NCBI GenBank assembly: GCA_027061865.1
Contig: JAMOVZ010000031.1
Span: 1-16,612, forward strand
DNA: 16,612 nt
From: Desulfobacterales bacterium
GTDB taxonomy: Bacteria > Desulfobacterota > DSM-4660 > Desulfatiglandales > Desulfatiglandaceae
Direction of reading: 5' to 3'
Shown here: positions 1 to 7,246 of the stretch, piece after piece
Layout of the letters: the number at the start of each line of letters is the position of its first letter
How positions within the stretch are numbered: the first letter of the stretch is position 1
Made by a program: the position numbers and the translations under genes
Notes under the pieces: generated by a model
What the model was told of the DNA's origin: nothing
The model's input: the letters and a program-made list of their open reading frames with translations, nothing else
The model's database searches: none

Positions 1-493
1 CCTGCGAAGAGATTTGAAGTTTCATCTCCCTGGCCGTGGCCTTGACCCAACGGAGCAATTCTTCGTCCCGCAGGAGATCAAAACGGAGCAATGCTCCTGA
101 CTCCCTGAGCTTTTTGAAAAAGGCTTGGCGAAAGTCAGGAGATCCTGCCAAGAATATCAAGCAGGTGCTTGGGCAAGGATCGTCCAGGTAAGGGAGAAAG
201 TGGGCCGACTGTTTCGTAGAAAAGGCATCGGTCCTTCGGACCACCACCAGCCGCCTGTCAAAGAGAAAGGGTATGGATCTGGCTGTCTCTAGTATCTGGA
301 GGGGATCAGCCTCATCAGCATAAAAAACCTGCAAATTAAGCTCTCTTGCAGATTCAGGGATAAGGATGTCCTTTATGCGCTCCAGCGCCCTCTCTTTTCT
401 GAACTCATCCTGGCCGTAAAATAGGTAAAAGGGCCGGAGCTTTTCTTGTTCAAGTTCTCTCCAAAAGGTCCGGAGCTCCAACTCTTTTGTCAT
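1..493 (-). CDS. holA: DNA polymerase III subunit delta, N-terminal half (cut by window edge)
   Basis: The delta subunit is the clamp-loader ATPase-fold protein that opens the beta sliding clamp in the replication machinery. I translated about 164 residues from an ATG at 491-493. The family usually has about 330-350 residues, so the C-terminal half lies beyond the left edge. The N-terminus reads MTKELELRTFWREL, followed by PFYLFYGQDEFRKE near residue 25, which is the typical 'Y-L-(L/F)-Y-G-x-(D/E)-E' opening of delta. RRLVVVRR near residue 90 matches the family's 'R-L-V-V-V' beta strand. As is normal for delta, there is no Walker A motif. The start codon follows directly on the stop codon of lptE (TAA then ATG, no gap), so translation is probably coupled. 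The lptE-holA pair is a common proteobacterial arrangement, which supports the call. Confidence 0.87.
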   Translation of the reverse strand, partial: MTKELELRTFWRELEQEKLRPFYLFYGQDEFRKERALERIKDILIPESARELNLQVFYADEADPLQILETARSIPFLFDRRLVVVRRTDAFSTKQSAHFLPYLDDPCPSTCLIFLAGSPDFRQAFFKKLRESGALLRFDLLRDEELLRWVKATAREMKLQISSQ

Positions 494-1096
494 TTAGAAC
501 CGCTCTACGGTCTTCAGGAAAATACGGCGGGCGAGGCGCTTGGCAATGTCAATATAGGCCCGGCGTTCATGGTGGATATTGACAAGCGGGTCTTTGCCCA
601 CCGGATAAGAACTCCTCTCTTCTATGCGGGAATCCTTCCAAATAACCTTCCCGGACCCTTTGTGGATAAGCCTTGCCTCAAGCCTCACCATAAGGGTCCG
701 CTTGCTGGTGGTTTCGTATTCTGTGGCAAGGCCTCCTATGTTGAACTGCTCGACCGAATAGGCGCTCGGAGTGGTTTTAATCCGTGAAATTTTGGCCTCC
801 AAGATCACATCGGCTTCTTCTTTGGACACCAGCCTCAGTCCCGAGCGGCTCGCAAATTCTTCTCTGAAGGCAGTGGTAAAGGCGGCCTCAAGACCTGGAA
901 AAGTGGAATCGCCCTCTGAGATGGGTATGGCGATTTTATGAAACCCTGCGCCACCAGGCTCCTTCCTTGAAGCGCCCTGCTCTTCCATGCCCACGAACCT
1001 GTAGCCGCATGCGGTATGAATAAACAGGACCGCCAATAAAGCCAAATATGACAAAAAAACTTCCCCGGGATATTTCTCCTTACTAGACCACCACAT
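494..1096 (-). CDS. lptE: LPS-assembly lipoprotein LptE
   Basis: LptE is the outer-membrane lipoprotein that plugs the LptD barrel during LPS export. The 200-residue product has Lys at 6 and 8, a hydrophobic stretch at about 13-26, and a candidate lipid-attachment Cys30 in TAC-GYRF. The C-G-Y-x-F start of the mature part is a hallmark of LptE. Downstream residues give the expected two-layer fold pattern: IAIPI near the start, EEFASRSGLRLVS and ADVILEAKI in the middle, a Val/Leu-rich strand with MVRLEARLI, then KVIWKDSRIEE. The lipobox is imperfect, with His at -3. The gene starts inside the end of leuS (14-nt overlap) and abuts holA. An alternative TTG start at residue 15 would lose both Lys residues, so I keep the ATG. 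The leuS-lptE-holA order supports the identity. Confidence 0.85.
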   Translation of the reverse strand: MWWSSKEKYPGEVFLSYLALLAVLFIHTACGYRFVGMEEQGASRKEPGGAGFHKIAIPISEGDSTFPGLEAAFTTAFREEFASRSGLRLVSKEEADVILEAKISRIKTTPSAYSVEQFNIGGLATEYETTSKRTLMVRLEARLIHKGSGKVIWKDSRIEERSSYPVGKDPLVNIHHERRAYIDIAKRLARRIFLKTVERF

Positions 1097-3668
1097 TGAC
1101 CAGCTTCTTCTTTATTACATATACCTTCTTTATATCTTTGTCGGCCACATACTTCTGGATGCGCTCATCGGCAAGGGCTGCCTGCTCTATTTGTTTTTCA
1201 TCAAAGGATGCAGGGACCTCTATCCTGCTTCGCACCTTACCATTTACCTGTAGCACTATGAGGCGCTTTGCCTCTTCCAAGGCCTTCTCACTATAGGAAG
1301 GCCACTGCACATTAACCAAGCTTCCTTGGTTGCCAAGGGCCTCCCACAGCTCATCGGCAATGTGGGGCACAACAGGTGAGAGGAGCACCACAGCGGCCTC
1401 CACCCCGCTTCGCAACACGCTCCAGGCCTCTTGGTCCATCGTTTGAGAGCCTGCCAACAACTGGTTCATCTCATTAACCAGCTCCATAACCGCCGATATT
1501 GCGGTATTAAAGTGAAAGCGCTGCTCAATGTCATTGGTCACCTTCTTGATGGTCCAGTGAATCTTTCGAAAAATCTTCTTGAGTTCCTCAGGCAGGCCTT
1601 CCCCCTCCCCCTGGTAAGGGCTTGCACCCTTCAGTGCCTCAAGATGATCAATCACTAAGCGCCAAACTCTGTTCAGGAACCTGTAGGCCCCTTCCACCCC
1701 TTGGTCACTCCATTCCAGATCCCTTTCAGGAGGTGCTGCAAAGAGGCAGAACATCCTGACCGTATCCGCCCCGTATTGGTCAATAAGCCTTTGTGGGTCA
1801 ACCACATTTCTTTTGGATTTTGACATCTTGACCGTTGGACCCATCCTTACCGGGCTTCCACACTTCACACACTTTCCTTGATCCACTTCCTCGGGATAAA
1901 GATATCCATGGTTAGGGCACTCCTGGGTCTCTTTGCAGACCATGCCTTGGGTAAGGAGATTGGTGAAGGGCTCGCTGATCTTCACATAGCCCAGGTCACG
2001 GAGCACTCTTGTGTAAAAACGCGAATATAGGAGATGCAAAATGGCATGCTCAATTCCGCCTATGTACTGGTCAACAGGCATCCAGTATTCCGCCCGATCC
2101 GGGTCTACCGGGCCCTTGTTATAATCAGGACAGGTATATCTTACGAAATACCAAGACGACTCCACAAAGGTGTCCATGGTATCTGTCTCTCGGCGCGCTT
2201 TAGCCCCGCACTGAGGGCAATCCACCTCATAGAAGCTGGGTTCGTATGGAAGGGGAGACCCCCCTTGGGGCCTCATGTCAAGGTCCAGGGGAAGCACCAC
2301 TGGAAGGTCCCTTTCAGGCACCGGCACAGTACCACACTTATCACAGTAAATAATAGGGATGGGAGCTCCCCAATAGCGCTGCCTTGAAATTCCCCAATCC
2401 CTCAGCCTGTAGCTCACAGCCCTTTGGCCAAGGCCGTTTTTCTCCAGGTACTCGGCAATCATATCCAGGGCATCAAGGTTCTTTAGGCCGTTAAAAGGAC
2501 CAGAATTTACCAGTATTCCCTCCCCCACATAGGCCTCCTCCATATCTTCCTCTTTCAGCTCTTGATCAGGGGGCTGGATCACTACCCGGATGGGGAGTCC
2601 GTACTTCTTTGCAAACTCAAAGTCGCGCTGGTCATGGGCTGGCACTGCCATGATGGCACCTGTCCCATACTCTGCCAGGACAAAGTTGGCGACATAGATA
2701 GGTATCTCTTCTTTGGTCACTGGGTTTATGCAGTACCTTCCAGTGAAGACCCCTTCTTTTTCTGTGTAGTCTGCAGTGCGCATATAAGAGTCCATCTTAA
2801 GGGTCTTTTCCACAAAGTGAAGGACATCTTCTTCCTGGGGCATGCCTTTGATCAGGTCCTTGACCATGGGATGCTCCGGAGCAAAGCACATGAATGTGGC
2901 CCCATAGAGGGTATCCTGCCTGGTGGTAAAGACCTCCACCACCTGGTCTGAGCCTGCCACAGGGAATTTTATGATGGCCCCTTGGCTCTTGCCGATCCAG
3001 TTTCGCTGCATGGTGAGCACCCTCTCGGGCCACCCTGGCAGCTTGTCACAATATTCAAGGATCTCTTCAGCATAATCTGTGATCTTGAAAAACCAAGAGT
3101 CCATCTCCTTGATTGTGACTTCCTGGTCTGTGTGGCGCCAGCAGCAGCCGTTTTCCACCTGTTCGTTAGCCAACACACTTTGGCACTTGTCACACCAGTT
3201 TACATGGGTCCGTTTCTTATAGGCCAATCCTCTCTCATACATCTTCAAAAAGACGAGCTGCTCCCATCGGTAGTAGTCAGGGTCACAGGTGGCAAACTCT
3301 CTGTCCCAGTCATAACTAAAGCCCATGCGCTTGAGCTGCTGTTTCATAAGGGAGATATTCTCATAGGTCCACTTGGCAGGGTGGATGTTATTTTCTATGG
3401 CGGCATTTTCTGCAGGCAGGCCGAAAGCGTCCCACCCCATGGGATGGAGCACATTGAAACCCCTCATGCGCTTGTATCTTGCCACCACATCGCCGATGGT
3501 GTAGTTCCTAACATGGCCCATATGGATCTTGCCAGAAGGGTAAGGAAACATCTCAAGGAGATAGTACTTTTGCTTTGAAGGATCCTCTGTGCTCTTGAAT
3601 AGCTTTTTCTCCTCCCAAAACTTCTGCCATTTCTCCTCAATCTTATGGGGTGTGTACTTGCCAGCCAT
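1083..3668 (-). CDS. leuS: Leucyl-tRNA synthetase
   Basis: Class I synthetase that charges tRNA-Leu in the cytoplasm. At 861 residues it has the full bacterial length. The HIGH signature is HMGH at 49-52 and KMSKS is at 614-618. The CP1 editing domain is present, with TTRQDTLYG near 248-256 (the family usually has TTRPDT) and GTGAIMAVPAHD at about 335-346, including the conserved Asp of the hydrolytic site. Cys pairs at 159/162, 442/445, 484/487 and 600/603 look like zinc-ribbon knuckles. The C-terminal tail carries VNGKVRSRI, typical of the tRNA-binding end. The nearest strong Shine-Dalgarno, AGGAGG at 3685-3690, lies 16 nt from the ATG, which is unusually far. No other in-frame ATG, GTG or TTG lies between them. 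The gene ends inside lptE. Confidence 0.98.
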   Translation of the reverse strand: MAGKYTPHKIEEKWQKFWEEKKLFKSTEDPSKQKYYLLEMFPYPSGKIHMGHVRNYTIGDVVARYKRMRGFNVLHPMGWDAFGLPAENAAIENNIHPAKWTYENISLMKQQLKRMGFSYDWDREFATCDPDYYRWEQLVFLKMYERGLAYKKRTHVNWCDKCQSVLANEQVENGCCWRHTDQEVTIKEMDSWFFKITDYAEEILEYCDKLPGWPERVLTMQRNWIGKSQGAIIKFPVAGSDQVVEVFTTRQDTLYGATFMCFAPEHPMVKDLIKGMPQEEDVLHFVEKTLKMDSYMRTADYTEKEGVFTGRYCINPVTKEEIPIYVANFVLAEYGTGAIMAVPAHDQRDFEFAKKYGLPIRVVIQPPDQELKEEDMEEAYVGEGILVNSGPFNGLKNLDALDMIAEYLEKNGLGQRAVSYRLRDWGISRQRYWGAPIPIIYCDKCGTVPVPERDLPVVLPLDLDMRPQGGSPLPYEPSFYEVDCPQCGAKARRETDTMDTFVESSWYFVRYTCPDYNKGPVDPDRAEYWMPVDQYIGGIEHAILHLLYSRFYTRVLRDLGYVKISEPFTNLLTQGMVCKETQECPNHGYLYPEEVDQGKCVKCGSPVRMGPTVKMSKSKRNVVDPQRLIDQYGADTVRMFCLFAAPPERDLEWSDQGVEGAYRFLNRVWRLVIDHLEALKGASPYQGEGEGLPEELKKIFRKIHWTIKKVTNDIEQRFHFNTAISAVMELVNEMNQLLAGSQTMDQEAWSVLRSGVEAAVVLLSPVVPHIADELWEALGNQGSLVNVQWPSYSEKALEEAKRLIVLQVNGKVRSRIEVPASFDEKQIEQAALADERIQKYVADKDIKKVYVIKKKLVNVVV

Positions 3669-3722
3669 AACTTTATATATTAGACCTCCTGCAATTTATG
3701 GTTAGTTTCTTCCGAAATCTAT

Positions 3723-4334
3723 TCATCCCTCTTGTGCTTGAATGCCTGGAGATTCAACCCCTTCCACGATTATTGAAGACCTTAGGGCCTGCTCCTTTGA
3801 TAAGGCCTTTCTCAACCGGGTTGCGGCCTCTTCTGCCTCTTCCAAGAATGTGGGATCCACAGCATATACCAGCTTTAATTCAGATCCTATTGCAGCGCCC
3901 TTTCTCTCTATTCCGCCCCATTCTCTTACAAGGGTAAGGCACGTATCTGTTAGAAGCTCTGCATAAGCATCCCTTCCCCAAAATGGAGGCATCCTCACCC
4001 CTATGTCATTTGCGCCAATGCAGGCCAAAACACGTGCCGATGTCCTCACTTGGTCGGCAAGCCTTGGAGAGTTTACGTTATCGCATGATCCAAGCCCTAT
4101 GAGCAGCAATTTTTGAGCCCTTATCCTTTCTTCCCCTGCAAGCAGAAGCTCTTCTCCCTCTTCACACCTCCAGAAACCTTGCCTGGCGAGATTTTGTAAA
4201 TAGGCGGAGGTCTTCTGATCTAGTCCTGAGGGCTCTTGGCCCGACTCTACCAGCTCCTTACAAATAAATATAAGCCCAACTTGGCACCACAAGCTGCCAA
4301 GGGGCCTGAAGGTGAATCTTATGTCAATGGTCAA
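3723..4334 (-). CDS. Stand-alone M17 aminopeptidase N-terminal-domain-like protein
   Basis: This is a 203-residue protein resembling the N-terminal, macro-fold-like regulatory domain of M17 leucyl aminopeptidases (PepA/LAP), without the catalytic domain. Visible family features are a short beta hairpin (TIDIRF), a strand with WCQVGLIFIC at 16-25, a Gly/charged stretch with EEGEELLL at 58-65, and KLLLIGLG at 75-82, which corresponds to the 'rvllvGLG' strand. A helical region follows. None of the catalytic metal ligands or the NTDAEGR motif of M17 enzymes is present, so peptidase activity is unlikely. The start is TTG at 4332-4334; no ATG or GTG lies between it and the nusB stop 30 nt upstream, and the Shine-Dalgarno is weak. 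It sits between nusB and leuS. Its role is unknown: it could bind a nucleotide or a partner protein. The assignment rests on motif reading alone. Confidence 0.7.
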   Translation of the reverse strand: MTIDIRFTFRPLGSLWCQVGLIFICKELVESGQEPSGLDQKTSAYLQNLARQGFWRCEEGEELLLAGEERIRAQKLLLIGLGSCDNVNSPRLADQVRTSARVLACIGANDIGVRMPPFWGRDAYAELLTDTCLTLVREWGGIERKGAAIGSELKLVYAVDPTFLEEAEEAATRLRKALSKEQALRSSIIVEGVESPGIQAQEG

Positions 4335-4364
4335 TGTTCGTTTTTGCTTCAGGTAGCGAGTTCC

Positions 4365-4808
4365 CTAATCTTGTCCCTGGCCTTTCTTTTCAAACCCGTT
4401 TTGCTCTCTTATTCGCCTATAAATATTGTCAAGGATGCCGTTTATGAATGCACCAGAGTCCATGTTCCCGTACTTCTTTGCCAATTCCACCGCCTCGTCT
4501 ATGGAGACCTTTGGAGGGATGTCATCCAAATAGAGTAACTCGTAGATGGCCATCCTGAGAATGGAGCGGTCCACCCTCGACATCCTCTCTACCCTCCAGT
4601 TCTTAGAGGCGGTACTTATCCAACGGTCCAGCTCCTCTATCTTTTCTGCCACACCACGAACCAGCCTCAAGGCAAACTCCTTGATTGCATCCCTGGTGTC
4701 AAAGTTCAAGCAGATGAGATCAAATGCCTTTTCTGGCTCATCCGAGCTGAACTCAAGGTGGAAAAGCACTTGGAGGGCCAGCTCTCTGGACCGTCTCCTC
4801 TTGCCCAT
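4365..4808 (-). CDS. nusB: Transcription antitermination factor NusB
   Basis: NusB binds boxA RNA with NusE (S10) and supports antitermination on rRNA operons. The 147-residue length and all-helical character fit the family. The N-terminus MGKRRRSRELALQVLF carries the basic patch and the R-x-x-A-x-x-x-L-x pattern of NusB. Later residues VERMSRVDRSILRMAIYELL and PPKVSIDEAVELAKKYG match the signature C-terminal half (DR-x-I-L-R-x-A-x-x-E-L and I-N-E-A-(V/I)-x-L-(A/S)-K-x-(Y/F)). A 42-nt gap separates it from ribH upstream, with no strong ribosome binding site. The ribH-nusB pairing is very common across bacteria, although the functional link is unclear. The call is secure. Confidence 0.96.
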   Translation of the reverse strand: MGKRRRSRELALQVLFHLEFSSDEPEKAFDLICLNFDTRDAIKEFALRLVRGVAEKIEELDRWISTASKNWRVERMSRVDRSILRMAIYELLYLDDIPPKVSIDEAVELAKKYGNMDSGAFINGILDNIYRRIREQNGFEKKGQGQD

Positions 4809-4850
4809 TTTTCAAAGTTCCAAAACTTGCTGAATAAATATAGTTGAAAG

Positions 4851-5318
4851 TTAATCTAATTCTTTAAAAAGATTGACCATCTCAATGGCTGCCATTGCAG
4901 CCTCCCAGCCCTTGTTTCCGGCCTTGGAACCCGCCCGCTCAATGGCTTGCTCCAGAGTGTCGGTGGTAAGGACTCCAAAGGTCACTGGGATACCGCTGTC
5001 AAGGGCAACGCTTGCTATGCCCTTTGAGACCTCTGCTGCCACATACTCGAAGTGAGGAGTGGAGCCCCGAATAACCGCCCCCAGGCAAATGATCGCATCG
5101 TAGCGGCCACTCTTGGCAAGTCGGCCAGCCACTGCCGGAATTTCAAAGGCCCCTGGGACCTTTATGATATGTAGCTGATCATCTGCCGCCCCATGCCTTG
5201 TCAGGGCATCAATGGCCCCTTCCACGAGCCTGGAGCTTACAAAGTCGTTAAAACGGCTCACTATCAGGGCAAATCTAAATCCTTTGGCGCTCAGTTCTCC
5301 TTCTGAAACCCTAGGCAT
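4851..5318 (-). CDS. ribH: 6,7-dimethyl-8-ribityllumazine synthase
   Basis: Lumazine synthase condenses 5-amino-6-ribitylamino-uracil with dihydroxybutanone phosphate, the penultimate step to riboflavin. It usually assembles as pentamers or 60-mer capsids. The 155 residues show all the family motifs: the SRFND substrate loop near 20, VPGAFEIP near 54, GAVIRGSTPHFEYV near 80-93 with the catalytic His in TPHFEY, GVLTTDT near 114, and RAGSKAGNKGWEAA near 127. The start ATG has a G-rich Shine-Dalgarno (AGGAAGGGGG) in the 24-nt gap after ribBA. It is the last of four riboflavin genes in a row (ribD, ribE, ribBA, ribH), so this operon can make riboflavin from GTP and ribulose 5-phosphate, apart from the dephosphorylation step. 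Confidence 0.98.
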   Translation of the reverse strand: MPRVSEGELSAKGFRFALIVSRFNDFVSSRLVEGAIDALTRHGAADDQLHIIKVPGAFEIPAVAGRLAKSGRYDAIICLGAVIRGSTPHFEYVAAEVSKGIASVALDSGIPVTFGVLTTDTLEQAIERAGSKAGNKGWEAAMAAIEMVNLFKELD

Positions 5319-5342
5319 AACATCCCCCTTCCTGCCACTTTG

Positions 5343-6575
5343 CTATTTGGCTGCTTTGCCTGATTCGGCCTCTTCCAATATCTTCATCAGGTGGCCTAGT
5401 TTTTGGCACTTGGTTATCAAATAATTTCGATTTTCAGGCCTGGGATCCACTTCTATTGGAACCCTTCCCACCACTTTGAGTCCATAGCCTTCGAGCCCCA
5501 CAATCTTCTTGGGGTTGTTGGTCAAAAGGCGCATCTTCCTAACCCCGAGGGCCACCAGGATCTGCGCTCCAACCCCGTAGTCCCTGAGGTCAGGTCCAAA
5601 GCCTAGCTCCTCATTTGCCTCCACCGTGTCAAGTCCCTTGTCCTGAAGGGAATAGGCCTTGAGTTTATTGGCGAGCCCAATGCCCCTGCCTTCTTGCTGG
5701 AGATAAAGAATCACTCCAAGCCCTTCTTTTTGGATCATCTCCATTGCCTTTCTAAGCTGTTCACCGCAGTCACACCTGTATGAGCCAAACACATCGCCTG
5801 TAAGGCATTCGGAATGAACCCTCACGAGCACCTCCTTGTCAGGGCTTATCTCCCCTTTTACAAGGGCCAGATGCTCAAAGTCGTCTATGTCGTTTACAAA
5901 GGCAATAGCCTTAAACTCACCATAAGGAGTAGGCAATATGGTCTCTGCGGCCTTGTGAACAAAGGACTCTGTCCTCATTCTATATGCAATGATGTCGGCC
6001 ACCGTAGCTATTTTTAATCCGTGTTCTTCTGCAAACTTTTCAAGGTCCGGCATGCGGGCCATGGTGCCATCATCCTTCATGATCTCGCAGATAACAGCAG
6101 CGGGCTTGAGGCCGGCTAGCCGCGCCAGGTCAACGGAGCCTTCTGTCTGCCCTGTTCTAAAAAGCACTCCCCCTCGGCGTGCCCTCAGGGGAAATACATG
6201 ACCCGGCTGGACCAAGTCCTCTGGCTTTGCATCGTCAGCAATGGCGGTAAGGATGGTGTGGGCCCTGTCGTGTGCAGATATGCCAGTGGTTACCCCATGG
6301 CGGGCTTCAATGGACACGGTAAAGGCGGTCTTGTAAGGGGACTTGTTGTCATAGACCATGGGAGGAAGCTTGAGCCTATCTACAATTTCCGGGGCCAGAG
6401 CCAGGCATATGAGACCCCTTCCGTATTTGGCCATAAAGTTTATGGCCTCTGGAGTCACCTTTTCTGCCGCAATGGTAAGATCACCCTCGTTTTCGCGGTT
6501 TTCGTCATCCACAAGGATGATCATCTTGCCCTGTCTCAAGTCTTCCAATACGTCTTCTATCTTTGCTATAGCCAT
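5343..6575 (-). CDS. ribBA: Bifunctional DHBP synthase / GTP cyclohydrolase II
   Basis: The N-terminal half makes 3,4-dihydroxy-2-butanone 4-phosphate from ribulose 5-phosphate; the C-terminal half opens GTP to start riboflavin synthesis. The 410-residue length is normal for the fusion. In the RibB part, DDENRENEGD is at 23-32, GVTTGISAHDRA at 94-105, QPGHVFPLRAR at 123-133 and CEIMKDDGTMAR at 163-174. In the RibA part the zinc cysteines are C257, C268 and C270, followed by QQEGRGIGL at 293-301 and LGFGPDLRDYGVGAQIL at 324-340. One oddity: the block usually written GHTEA reads GQTEG at 142-146, so a metal-ligand His of RibB is Gln. It begins 2 nt after the ribE stop, so translation is probably coupled. 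Confidence 0.97.
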   Translation of the reverse strand: MAIAKIEDVLEDLRQGKMIILVDDENRENEGDLTIAAEKVTPEAINFMAKYGRGLICLALAPEIVDRLKLPPMVYDNKSPYKTAFTVSIEARHGVTTGISAHDRAHTILTAIADDAKPEDLVQPGHVFPLRARRGGVLFRTGQTEGSVDLARLAGLKPAAVICEIMKDDGTMARMPDLEKFAEEHGLKIATVADIIAYRMRTESFVHKAAETILPTPYGEFKAIAFVNDIDDFEHLALVKGEISPDKEVLVRVHSECLTGDVFGSYRCDCGEQLRKAMEMIQKEGLGVILYLQQEGRGIGLANKLKAYSLQDKGLDTVEANEELGFGPDLRDYGVGAQILVALGVRKMRLLTNNPKKIVGLEGYGLKVVGRVPIEVDPRPENRNYLITKCQKLGHLMKILEEAESGKAAK

Positions 6576-6577
6576 CT

Positions 6578-7246
6578 TTAGTCACCAAATCCTAATCTAA
6601 GGAGCTTCTCCTCTGTTATGCCATCTTGGCTTTTGTTGAAATCCCGCTGCGGCGAGTCATCTCGGTTGATCAGCCGCTCCACATACTTCCCGATCATGTC
6701 TGTCTCAATATTTACTGGATCTCCCACCCGCTTTTGAAGCAGAGTGGTCTGCCTTGCCGTCTCAGGGATAATATTTACTTCGAATGCGCCGGGGCTGCAG
6801 CGGTTCACCGTTAAGCTTATCCCGTCCACCGCAATGGAGCCCTTTTCTATTATATACCTGGACAAGGACTTATCCAGCTCTATGCGCACAACCCAGGAGG
6901 GCTGGCGCTGTCGCTTGCCGATTATCTTTCCAATCCCGTCCACATGGCCAAGGACCAGATGCCCCCCCAATCTGTCACCAAGCCTCAGGGCCCTTTCCAC
7001 ATTCACCAAGTCCCCTGGTTTGAGTCTTCCAAGGGTTGAACGCGAAAGGGTTTCATGGGACACATCCATGCTGAGCCTATTTGAACCCACCTCAGTCACC
7101 GTAAGGCAAACGCCATCTATGGCAATGCTTTCGCCTTTTACACATTCAGATGCCCCAAAGGGTGGGGCCACCTTAAGTATCATGTGATCACCCACCCTTT
7201 GGACCGATTCTATCCTGCCTATTCCCTCGATCAGACCTGTAAACAT
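6578..7246 (-). CDS. ribE: Riboflavin synthase, alpha chain
   Basis: This enzyme dismutates two 6,7-dimethyl-8-ribityllumazine molecules into riboflavin and the ribitylamino-pyrimidine. It begins with the hallmark MFTGLIEGIGRI. The protein shows the family's internal duplication, with two lumazine-binding barrels. The first contains SIAIDGVCLTV near 45 and the second SIAVDGISLTV near 140, with GHLVLGHVDGIG marking the junction near 95. At 222 residues it is in the usual range, with a slightly long, polar C-terminal tail. The ATG overlaps the ribD stop by one base (TGATG) and there is no separate ribosome binding site, which points to translational coupling. The symbol ribE follows the convention for the alpha chain; some genomes call it ribC. 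Confidence 0.97.
   Translation of the reverse strand: MFTGLIEGIGRIESVQRVGDHMILKVAPPFGASECVKGESIAIDGVCLTVTEVGSNRLSMDVSHETLSRSTLGRLKPGDLVNVERALRLGDRLGGHLVLGHVDGIGKIIGKRQRQPSWVVRIELDKSLSRYIIEKGSIAVDGISLTVNRCSPGAFEVNIIPETARQTTLLQKRVGDPVNIETDMIGKYVERLINRDDSPQRDFNKSQDGITEEKLLRLGFGD

Noticed and set aside
2982..3578. A 198-codon open frame on the plus strand
   Set aside because: It lies wholly antisense to leuS, whose motifs are unambiguous, and its translation has no recognisable domain. It is a shadow frame.
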